Below are positions 43,001 through 55,000 of a DNA stretch of 64,000 bases, piece by piece. The position numbers were made by a program, and so were the translations under genes. Under the pieces are notes generated by a model, which saw only the letters and a program-made list of their open reading frames with translations, searched no databases and had not been told where the DNA came from. Source of the DNA: Sclerodactyla briareus (Eukaryota; Echinodermata; Holothuroidea; Dendrochirotida; Sclerodactylidae); assembly GCA_026419785.1 (NCBI GenBank), contig JAODTK010005890.1, forward strand, positions 186,001 to 250,000. The letters run 5' to 3'. The stretch's first letter is position 1. Each line of letters starts with the position of its first letter.

Positions 43001-46000
43001 TGGTCTCTTTTTTCAAAATTTTTAGGTATGATCCAACCGACCTCCCCCTGCGGCGGGGACAACAACTGACAGACAATTTGGAGTACACGGCATGTCACAT
43101 TGCAATCGGAAAATTCTGTGATGGAAAAAAACCTTTTTTTACTAGTTTATAGCGAGTAGAGGAGCTGATACCTATTCAAGGCCCCAGACAAGGCGAGACA
43201 GCCTGCCGATACTACACCTATGCCAGCTGTGAATCCCTCCCCAGGTACAGAATAAGGCAATGCACTCTTTGGCCCGGTACCTTTATGTGGGGGTGGGGAG
43301 TGATACACCCGGGACGGCCAACTTGCAAATTGCTACCCCTATGGTTATGTACCAGTTCAAGTCCCTTGCAGCGCTACCATTTTAAAGTCATTGGTATGAC
43401 CCGGCCAGCAATAGAATACCGCACGTCTCCCAACTGTGCCCATACTACTCGGATTAGAACGTATCTCCCATGCAGCTGCAGGGGGGGGGAGGGTGATACT
43501 GCGATGGGAGCACCCCCTCCTTCCAGGTGCTCAATTTTTTGGCCAACACAACTAGGCAGACTTGTTGGAGAACTTTCCAAAACCATTGTTTAGAGCTAAT
43601 AAAATCGCTTGCACGTGCCTAAAACACTATACAATCTCGGAAGGGCCCATAATATTAACAATTTGGAGCATCATTTGTTCAAATCTTATCATGTCTGGTT
43701 TGACATGACATGATGATGATTCCTTCCAGAGCAAAGTTCTATCAATAGTTGATATGACCCGCGGACCGGGTATTCACCAATGAAGATTTGATGAGATTGA
43801 AACAATTACCTGTCTGAGTCATGGCTGCCTGCCAAGGGGGTGTAGCGCTATCACTGACATGCCTAGATCTTGGGAGAGAAGCAGAAGGACGAGCCCAGGA
43901 ACAACAAATGCAAACAGTAAGGGCCCATGATATGAATGGAGATGAATTGAAGGACAACTGCAGGATAAATATAGGCGAGGCTAAAATAGCTAGAGAAAAC
44001 TGAATCCGTTCAGTTCAAAACCCAATGTCATATGACTTTCTGTTACAGACTAAGATGGACCCTTACTTGCCAGTAACAACAAGTAAGGCACCCTAATAGC
44101 CTTTCGTTCCCCATGAAATTTAAACATTAATTTCACTTTTGAAGAATATAAGTTTTATGGGAGAGGATTTGCCACCCGTGATGCCTGGAACGCCAGAAAC
44201 CATTCTGTGGAATGTGGAGTTACTCAGCCACAATAGGATATTGGCAAACATAACATAAATTATACTGTTCTTTTCAACTGTGACCTCATGAATATGTACT
44301 ATAGGCGATTACTCTTCAATTTCTCTGCACAATGCGATCTACTCTAAACATTGAAGGCCAAATAAGCCACATAGGAACATCATATTGAAATGGGCGTTTG
44401 GTTTGGAGTTTCCATTGCCCATGATATAATCTCTATTGATACTCAACAAGCTCACAGTTGACCATCATTATAAGAATTAGCGAAAAGTCCACAATTATAC
44501 TAGAGAGCTTCTCTCTTACATGCGCTTGATATGTCTTTTGCTATTTGACGAGTCCTTATGTATCATTTCTATGCCATTCTCATGCTCTTTTACACATTCT
44601 ATGTTCCTAACACATGTGCCCGATCTATGCCCCTACAGTCATATGCTGATTCATATTGTTTATTCTTATAATCTGTTCATGTATGTAGACATTAATTTCC
44701 TTTCATGAGGAGGGGACAATATCATCCATCCATTCCACCATCCCTCATCATCCACCAAACTGATACGACATGAATGACCCGAAGGGTGGTATGTTAGAAT
44801 AGGAGTGCAAAAGGCGATGCTGCCGTGATTGATGTCGAGATGCCAGCCCTGAGCCGTAAATGTTCACGTGCTAAAACAAACTTTTCATTTGATTTCGTTG
44901 GAAAGTTATACGCAGCCCATATGGTCTCTGAAATTGCACATGTTAGCCTCCATGGACCACTGGAAAAAATGCTGTATACATTTCCTGCGGAGGATGACAT
45001 GTGAGCCCACGAGTTGCCTGCCAGTAGATTGTCCACAAATGTTTGATAAAAGCCCAATCATGTTTGTAATCTCTAGTCCCATGCTTACACACGAAGATGC
45101 CGCTAGTGCATGGCAACATGAGAACGAATGCAGAAAATTAGCATCTTAATTTATTCAAATCAGACAATCATTTTAGACACCATCAACAGACAGTACATGT
45201 TGCAAACATCTAGAATGGTTGAATCTGTGGCTACAGACACTGCCCTCATCCTGCTGGCTTTGTGCCACTGGCCACATGTGGTTATGTTACTGGCAACCTT
45301 TCACTCAATTCATCCCACACCATCTAATTTTCATCACCAAACTGACCCAATCCATCCAGGAATTTGATGATTTTCAACATGTGTTTTCAACAAAACCTTA
45401 CTGCGTTGTGAATCTGTGAAAATACGAATTACATACCCAATTGCACTTTGGCACCCACCCCGCCGCAATTGACATCTGCGCAACTTTTTACAGTAGTCCG
45501 GTGCCCTGGACAACCCCCATCGTCCTTCTTATGTTTCCCAGGCCAGAGCGACGCTCCCAAGGGAAGGATTGAGCGGTGAAGGCCGCCCGCATCCGCTGCA
45601 CGAAGAGCAGCCCGACCCCGTGAGGGCCCAGGAAGTGGAGGACGGTAGGGGGATAGCGGTGGATGGGGTACGTCCCCAATATGGGTAAGGTATTCGTACT
45701 TCACAGATTCAACAAACCAGCTCAAGTTTTGCTGAAAATCTATTTCACTTACTCAACACACCCCATATTGCACTTGACCACCCCCCTCCCCCGACGAGCC
45801 AGGGCCACGTGAGGCGGCTGCGCGTCCGTGCCGTCACGAGCAGGGGTTGTTGGTCGATTGTAGATGCAGAGCAGCGCTCGTGCCGGCCTGGCCGAGATTG
45901 TGTTGCGAGATTTTGCGCGCACCAGCAGAATTGAAACGAACGTGATGTGCCGGAAACCCCACAGGACGCTCGCCATACCGTCTTCGGCGAAGAAGCGCTA

Positions 46001-49000
46001 GCTCGGAGAACGAGAGAGCCGGTCCGACTCTCCAGGCGCGCGGTTTGCAACGGGAGTATAGTGCACATCATGTGAACCCGAGCCGAACCCTGCTCAGAGA
46101 TATGCCCGGCCTGGCGAGGCCTATTCACACGGAATGAGAAGCTTGATGCCCGGATGGGAGAAAAAGCACTGAATACATAGGAAGAAGAGTTGAGTGCCGG
46201 CTTAACAAACGAACTTCGTTTGCACCCAGTACCGCACCGCGTTGCCGTGCACCGCAACCGGAACCCCTGCCCGACACCCACACCTGACGCCTCCACCGTG
46301 GATAGAATTCCGCGGTGCAGAGCGCTAAGCTGTGACGGCTGTGCAACCGACCCACGCAGACCGCCGTGGGGTCTTTTCTCGACCCACCGCCTCGAAGAGC
46401 TGACCTGGTTCGAATGTCGAAAGCGTAGGTGCGCGGCTGCGACGCAGGTTGCGAGAGTACCAATATTTTTTTGGCCCGCGGGGCGGCCTAAAGAGTCGGA
46501 TCACGGAAGTGAGCCCCAAAAAACCACGGCTCGGAGGAGAGTCGATATGGCTCAGGATGGGCCAGAAAGAGTCGGCAGAGGCCCGATCCTCTGCTCGGTA
46601 GGCCGAACTCACATAGCGAAGGCAGGCGAGAGTCGCCCGAATACGGCTATGGAAAGCTCGGGATGCACAATCCCAGCGGGATCGATTGACCCAAGGGAAG
46701 GGGAGGGGGGCTGGCAGGAAGAGTCGGCAAGCTAGATCCCGGCTCGCGTAGAGCCTGATCTCACCAGGAGGGCAGGAAGAGGTCTGACCACTGCGCTGTG
46801 AGTCGCGGGGGTTCCGATCTCGGCTAGTAGGGCCGATCTCAACAGTAGGGCAGGAAGAGTTGGGCTCTGGCTATGCAAGCACGGGATGAGCGAACCCCCT
46901 CACCATGGCAGGGGAGTGGCTTCGGATGGCTTGAAGAGGCGATCCGTGGCTCCAGAGAGATCGGAAAGTCGAACCGCGCTCGGGAGGCTTGATCGGATCA
47001 GGAGGTCGAGAAGAAGAAAGAAGTGGGATGAAGGCTCCGGAGGGGCGGTAGGGCATAACCCTTGGCCCGGGAGAGGCCGATGCGCCCAGGCGGGCTGATA
47101 GAGGTCAGACCACGGAACTGGAAAAACGGGAAGGCCGACCAGGCTCGGGAGGGCCCATCTAAATCAGGAGGGCCGAAGAAGTCCGCCACAGCCCCGGGGG
47201 TCGAAAGAGGTACGACAAACAAGGCTCGAGGCCGGCGACAGAGGACGGTCAGGCTCCTGGAGAGCATACCCACGGCTCCGGAGGGCAGACCGGTTCGGGA
47301 AGGCCGGGGAGAAGACGGTTCCCGGCTCCTGAGGGCAGACACGTTGGATGGTCTATAGGTGAGACAAGTCCCGGCTGGAACACGGAACGCCCCACACCGT
47401 GGCACTACGACTGTCTCTCAAGCAGTTGGGGGCTCACGGGCTAGGCCCGTCTTGTAACAGGGCCGGCTGTGTAGGGATCACGGCTACTCGGGGTAGCCGG
47501 TTGCTCCGTAAATGGGCCGGACGGTTATGTCTCTCAGCGAACGGGCGGGTCGGTCGACGCGAACGTTGCTTGACTTCAGGAAAACGTGTCCGCGTGAAGG
47601 TGATGGACTGCGTTGAGAAAAGCCATGGGGTCCACGAAGTAGACGGCAGAGGCGTCTGCAGAGAGCACGGCTACCTCGGGGTCAGCCGGCTGCTCCGTAG
47701 AAAGGGCCGTGGTTTGTCTCTCAGCGGAAAGGGTGGGCGAATCGAGCGAACGTTGCTGGCTTTCGGGGAAAGCGCGTCCGACGCAGACGTGGTGACTGCA
47801 TCGAAGTAAGCAATTGGGTCCACGGAGTAGACGGCAGACAGAGACAGGCTGCAGAGAGCACGGCTAACTCGGGGTGAGCCGGCTGTCCGTAAACGGGCCG
47901 TTTATGTTATGTCCATCAGCGGACAGGTGGGCGATCGCGCGAACGTGCGGACTTCGGGGGAAAGCGCGTGCGAAGTTGAAGGTGATAAAACTGCGCAAAG
48001 AAGATAGGGTCCACGGAGAAGAGCGGAACGAGATCTTACTCAGCAGAGAACGAGGACGTCGGCGAGATGGCTACTAGGTCAGTCGTCATAACCAAGGCGA
48101 GACGTAGCCCGCCAGCCAAACTCCGGCAGTATCGCCGGCCGTTTCCAGTCGTTGAGCCTCCTATCTTCAGAGTAAGTGTCTATGTAGACGAGCCCTCTAG
48201 AGCTTCGGCTACGGAGGTGAGCGAGAGTGGGCCTAGTAAGAACCCGATGGGAAAGTAGCAACTGCTAGTCTCTCCAACGGAAGCAGTGACGCTTGGAAGG
48301 CCCGACCCGGACCGGAAAAAGAATAACGGCCCTGGTCCTCGACTGGCAGCGTGCTGTACTGCTAGCTAGATAGTGGAGCCTGCAACTCCGCCCGGTGGCC
48401 TTCCGCCGGGGGGGGGGCAGGCTAGAAGGAAGTCCATTCGGCCTGCCGAAAACACTAGTAGTCTTCCGCATCAGTGGCCTCCGCGAAGCCCGCTGATTTC
48501 TCTTAAAGAGATCCGATTGCAGGGGAGTGGCCGCTCCTGGGGCGGCCGCAGCAAACCCGCCGCTGAACCCGAGCGGCTCCCTAGCTAGGGCGGAGTTATC
48601 GGTTCCTGACGTGGACCTTGGTGGAAGACTCCTTCCGAAGTCGGCTTCCCTTCAGGACTTTAATTATTCCGTCCCTGTAGCCGCCACTTCGTCGAAAATA
48701 TCCCGCAGGAGGATCCGGCCCGCGTGGGCGGGCTATGAAGGCCAATCTTACCGAACGGGGCTGGTCACCAGGGCCTGTGCGCTGTCGTGCGGCCTTAAGC
48801 CACCAGCGCTCAAGTCTGACAGACTGGCCCATGGATGAGGAGGGCCACCGGACAACGAACGCGGAAGAGTCACTTGAATAGCGACAGCGTAGCGAAGTCT
48901 GTCCCGAAGTAGATAACATGTCGGAGAGGACCGAAAACAGTCTCTGGCGATGCGGGACTTAACAACGTCCCTCCCCGAAAAAAAAAAAAAGAGACGCCAG

Positions 49001-52000
49001 CGCTAAGTCTCGCTCTCGGTGATCGGGGATCAACGGCGCACTAACAAGGATCTTGTCCATCCGACCCACGAGGACTACCGGCGCGGGGAATAGCCTCGCC
49101 GCTACTGGGTGTAGAACACACTTGCTCCACTTGAGTCGCAATGCCTGAAGAGAGAGACTCCCGGCGCTAAGGCGGTTCGGACGGACGCCTCGTTACTCCC
49201 GGAGAACATCCCGAGAAAATCTTCGGTTTATCGGGGAGCGTCTGTCGTGCTTCCTCCCCCTCTTGCCGGAACACAACAGCTGAAGTTCCTGAGGGCCGTC
49301 GCGGCCTAACTCCCACGAGGAGGGCCGGGAGGTCAGGAGCGTCAAGTCGTTACGGGACCCGGAAAACGCGGCCGCTCTAACTGTCTGAAAACCGGCGAAA
49401 ATGGTTTTGAAAAACATCGCCCCGCAGGCTCGCGGCGTGGCTATCCAATGAACATTTCTGCCTAGCCGCTCCGCTTTCCGAATCCGAGCAGAGACCTTCC
49501 TGGGGAGATATTATAGATCGAGTAGGCCTGTGCTGGAGGCTTGGAGCGATCCCTGATCCCCTGGATCCCTGGTCCCCTGGCGCTGGTCGATGCCTGTGAG
49601 CCGTACCAGCCCGCCGGATCCGCGGGACCGTCGGGACAGGTTCCCGAACGGCACTCGTTCGGGACCTCCGGCCGTTTCGAGGTGTAATCCCACCCCGATC
49701 GGACCCGGCTGGGCGGCCCCGAACCTTGCTTGTAGGGACCCCCGGGCCGTCCCTGAGGTGTAACGACACCCGTTCGGACCTGCTGGGCGGGCCCCGACCC
49801 CTCGCTTGTCGGACCCCGGGCAGTCACGAGGTGGAACCACACCCCGATCGGACCCGGCTGGGCCGGCCGACCTCTCCTGTCGGGACGCCCGGGCCGGCGA
49901 GGTGTAACACCACCCACGTCGGGCCTGGCTGGGCCGGCCCGACCTCTCCTGTCGGGGACCACCGGGCCGTCCCGAGGGGTAACGACACCCCGTTCGACCC
50001 GGCAGGGCCGGCGCCGACCTTACCAGTAGGGCCTGGACCAGGCAAAGTCGAGCCACCTCGGCCCGCCCCGCATGATCGGCCCACCCACCTGTTTGGACCT
50101 CCGGGCCGTCCCCAGGTGTAACGACACCCCATTCAGGTCCGGCGCCGAGGGACGGACCAGCAGAGCCGGGCCTCCTCGACGTGCGACACGAAGCAACCTT
50201 GGCCGCCCCGGCCGGCTTTAGGGTCATGCTGACCAGAGCTCTATGCCTGTGGGAGTTACGGTGCTAACGAGCAGCTGCCCACCGCCCCGGAAAGGGCAGT
50301 CGGGAACGTCCTCTTCTTCGAGCGCCGCCCATATCACTGGGTCTTCTGTGCCGTCGGTAGGTAGTCTTGTAGACAAGGCGGCGCCCCCAGCGTTCTCTGT
50401 TCCAAGGTAGCGAAATGGCCGGAAGGTCCGGTAGCCGACACACTTACCGTACCTGAGGAACGTCCCGCTCGGAAAAATCCTTCAGGAGTATTACTGCTCC
50501 CGAAACGATATACAATAACAATATCACAATAGGAATCCTTCCGGACATGAATGTGATAGGTCATAATACGAGTGTATTGCAGTATAAGATCTACAAAACA
50601 TAACATCGCCGATACGAAAATATCCTTCAGAGTATACCTCCTCCCGAACGATATACAATAAACAATATCACAATAGGAATCACTTCCGACATGAAATGTG
50701 ATATAGGTCAGAATACGAGTGTATGCCAGTATAAAAATTTACAAAAATACAGAACATCAGCCGATACGAACGGCAATGAAATGTGATATGTCATTATACG
50801 AGTGTATTGCAGTATAGACTATACAAAATAACATAAACATCAGCCGATAACCAAATCATCGGCCGGTAACAAGATAACAAATAGGACTACTTCCGACATT
50901 TGATAGTCGAAAAAAATGTCATAGTACGAGTTTATTGCAGTTATAAGAATAGACGAAATACAAACCATCAGCCGAAACGAACGGTATACAAAAGCAATCA
51001 CAAGAAGAATCACTTCCGACATAATATGCGAAATGTCATAACAGTAGTAGGTATAGCAGTAATAAGATATACAAAAAACAAGTAATCGACCGGTAACTAA
51101 ACTCACGAAAAGAGTTAACTTAGACTCCAGGCCAAGTTAACGAAACAAAGTATCCCATTCCCCCGCTCTCATCCGTCTTGCGTAACATCCTAAGCGCGCG
51201 CGCGGAGAGACACACCCCAGGGGAGAAGGGGACAGGGAGGGAAGGGGAAAAACCCAAGGAAGGAGGGAGGAGGAGGGGGGGGTGGGCTCAGCTAGGGAAA
51301 GCACCAGGAAAACAGTCCGCCCCACTGAACCTAACACAATAGGAGACCACACACCCACGTGTGGTAGGCTACGGGGGAGGACCATGCACAACACTATTGT
51401 GCTTGCTAGGAGCAGCCTAGGCTAAATTGGACTTAAGCAAACGAGATCGAGCGGGAGACTTAACCCAAACCAATGTATCACGCAAAACCGCCTAAGGATA
51501 AAAATATCCTGATAGACGACGTCGAAGGAAGAAAAATGCTCCTAGCAGATTCTGAATGTTCGATGAAGCAGATGGGGTGATTTTCGGCGATGAAAATCGA
51601 TGAAATTTCTTAGCCAAGAGGCTCATGAACTTAAACGTTCAACTGGAAAATAAGAAGGACGATGGGGTTGCCAGCCCGGACTACTGTAAAAAAGTTGCAG
51701 ATGTTCAATGGGCGGGTGGGGTGGGCAAAGTGCAATAGGGGTAAGTTGAGTAAGTGAATAGATTGCAAAAAATTCAGTAAATGGAATAATTAGACAATTG
51801 AAACCAGTCCCTGGCCTTTTTTTCTTTTTTTGGTATATCTGTGTGTATTTCCTAAGATGTAAATGAGCGGGGCACGATGAAGCAACTTGCAGAGGAAACA
51901 CTCTAAGGTTGGTGTGCTTTTCATTGATCATCAACCAGCATTTGAAACAGCAATGATCACTGGGTAGCATTTTCAGAGGTTTTATTTCCGAAAACTGATG

Positions 52001-55000
52001 CGAATAGCTCAAAAGGTGTTAGCAATACGCTTTTCATATATGTTGGAGCATTTTACACTGAACACCAGCTATTTAGAATGCTGCAACAAACCACGTACAA
52101 AGGTCATCAGTTTGATCCACTAAACTGCTTATTTAGAGTGCTGCATTCAGAAAAGTGAAAAAGGACCAAGACTGCGGACATGGGAGAGGGGCGACACGAA
52201 CAGGGGGACCAAAAGTCCCAGGCCAGGGCCAGCTTGGGGGCCTCAAAATTCTCTCACACTGTTGTGAAGCGGCATGTGCTCACAGGTTTGGACCGGGCCC
52301 GATGGACTCTCATTAATGCCTCTGACCTGGCACCTCCCATTTTTGTACTCAAACAAAATTCCCCCTAAATGTGGGGGGGATATATGGAACAATGCACTCA
52401 CTGGTTGTATGATGGCCTCTTAGAGTGTTACAGAGGCAGATAAAACTGTTCATAAAGTTAACCTTCCCCAGCTGGAATACCTGCATCAGAGGAGAAATTA
52501 GGGCAGAGATTATAAAAATGGGCCAGTTCGATGGGCTCTTTGTCAGAAGTAAACCAGCAATTAGTATAACGGACGCTCTAGACCCCGAGGCGGGCGGGCC
52601 ATTGTCAAAGGTTAGGTCATACAATTATTGTACTTCAATACCCCCCCCCCCCCACCCCCCCCCTCACCAGTGAATTAGATGACTCACAGTTCCTTCAGAG
52701 TAACCCATCAACAATCAGAGCAAAGTGATGTACTGTACCCCAGAATCAGCTTGTGTTCACCATTTGGGGACCCAATTTATAAATTTAACAATGACCCACA
52801 TTCGACTAATCATGTCCAGGGTTATTAGGGTGCATCGTGCAACTAGGAGTGCATATTACTGAGTACAGAGTAATTCTATCATCAGTGGCAGACCCCAACT
52901 TCTGCTGATCACTCTTGAGACACAATTCCAGTGTGATACTTCAACAAGCCCACCCCGCTGGCCTGCCCCCACTTTCTTGGGGGAACTTTCCCAATAGGGC
53001 GCCAGATGACTGCACTCGATGCTATCTACCGATGCCCCCACTTCACATGTGGGGTGGCATGGAATAATCTAGGAGATATGTCTTGTCCCCAGACACTGAG
53101 GAAAGCCTCACACGCTTTTGAATCGGACTCACACTCATGACAGGTCTGGGGCTATACTGATGAGCTATCACGCGTCTGATACCACTCACACAAATGCATG
53201 TCCAGATGGTGGAATCCATAGTTGACCTACTAAAAAACTAACGTTTATGAATCCTTCATGTTTGGGTATATACCTGCAAACCATAGGCTGAGGAACAAGA
53301 GCAAGTTTAATCAACCATGTATTCAGCTCAACCCATTGATATACTCACTATAAATATACCATATAGGATCGCTATACAATTACTCGCATTTATTCAAGTG
53401 GAAATATGACTTGTCACAAGAGATGTTACTAAAATGCATGAATGGCAAAGTTACACAACAATCGTGGCAAAATTGTTGGAACACCCCGTCCACACCTAAG
53501 CGAATGGATAGAACCCCCGCTCGCCCACACAATGTTGGATAAGAACTGCAACACTGTCGAAATCCACATTGCATGGGGTAGGGGGGGTGTAGATGTAATG
53601 TATCACGCCCACAAAATCACTATTTTCTTGTCATGAGCCATTTGGCGTAAGGTGTCCAAATATTTGGCCAAGATTGTAGAATTGTTCATTGTTTAATATA
53701 ACATCCTGGTGCTGGGAGTTGTACATAAAGTAAACCATGTTTTCCCCTTCTGTCGTAGGAGTGACTGAAATAATAATAGCATCCCTTTTTTCTATAACTT
53801 TGCTGTATCTGAGTGCTCCCACATAATTACCCCTGAATCATTAGAGTTACTTGCAAACTCACTCCACTATACACAGTGCCATTGCTTCTTGTCCCTCGCC
53901 TTACCCGAAGCCGTGGATACTTCCTTGTGTCCACACTGGAGGACTGTTCTGAGGAACAACCACGAGGAGCAACTTATTAAAATGACCTAAACTATATACC
54001 CAACTTGGGATGCTCTAACACACATCTAGCAAATGAAGTTGATAAACGTCACCGTCCTACTGACAATAGAATTAATCTCTCAATCATAAGGCGTTACTGG
54101 ATGATTTGTGGAACCAGTGGGTACTGCTGCCTTGGCACCGGTATCAGTGCTAGTAGCGGTATTCACGTATGTCTATAAAAACATCAGGGATCGTTCTTGT
54201 TGCTTGTTTATACTGTACAACTTAACTTACCGCTGGTGTATCATATCAATCAGTTTAATTCATTTCAAGCTCTCCTTGTATAACCTCCATCCTTGCTGCT
54301 TTTGCCCTATAATAAATATTCTGTTTGAAATCACTTTTTAGTGTGTCAAATTGTCTTTATTTTACAGTGTTCACATAGAGCAGTGGAAATAATAAATATA
54401 ACCTGTTTTACGCTACAGCCCGCAAACCCACATCGCCTATATACGCAATGCAATTAACGTGCTTGCAGGTCTGTAATAAAAAGCCTTAATTTCGGCAGAA
54501 CTGGTAGTATATGGTTTTTGGTACCCACTTTGACGCGGGAAATCTGACCGCCAACTAGTCAGAGCACTGTAATTTTATCACATGTTTCAACTAACCAATG
54601 ACACCCATGGCGCTGCACTGCCGATCGCATCGCTGTTGCTGAACGTTGCTGTATCTTTTGCAGAAAATGTGAGTTGATATGATACATTGTTCAGTTTGCC
54701 TAAAATTTCGAAATATTTACGGCAATTAAATAGCGATATCCTCAGAACTGATGAGGGGAATTCCCGCAAGTTTTTGTTCCTTAAATTTTCCGAAGTGTTA
54801 TGTAAGAGGAATTTAATTTTTTTACTGAACAGAAAACTCTGGCAATGGAAACCACCATGTAACGTTGTCAGTTGGGTCCTACAATAGTTTGAATTAACGT
54901 GAATGATCACGCACAGTCCTTTGAAAAGTCAACATTCTTTTCGTTGACACATTGACAACAGTTGGCTAAAGCTCAGGAAAAACAGACAACACTTATTTTC

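Larger units (their letters stand above)
45545..51640. repeat. GC-rich, repeat-built island in an SZT2 intron
   Basis: About 6 kb of markedly higher G+C than its surroundings (until the AT-rich last block), made of successive tandem blocks: GGCTCGGGAGG/CAGGAGGGC units (46520-47360), three ~195-bp units (47465-48060), a complex unique core (48060-49500), ~73-bp hairpin units (49660-50150) and AT-rich ~140-bp units (50460-51090). The layout resembles a ribosomal intergenic spacer, but I find no 18S, 5.8S, 28S or 5S core sequence. The long frames on both strands reflect stop-poor composition. What it is remains open. Confidence 0.75.

Noticed and set aside
45745-46735. 183-codon minus frame and 181-codon plus frame in the GC-rich island
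   Set aside because: Both strands are open at once, composition is Arg/Ser/Pro-rich and no motif is present; explained by high G+C.
47062-47809. 98- and 136-codon plus frames
   Set aside because: They follow the tandem subrepeats and repeat with them.
49511-50227. Minus-strand frame of 238 codons and overlapping 166-, 131- and 130-codon frames on both strands
   Set aside because: They run through the ~73-bp GC-rich repeat; the peptides are Pro/Gly/Arg repeats and are open only because the unit lacks stops.
45545-51640. rRNA genes
   Set aside because: I looked for universally conserved 18S, 5.8S, 28S and 5S core strings on both strands and found none; only the spacer-like layout remains.
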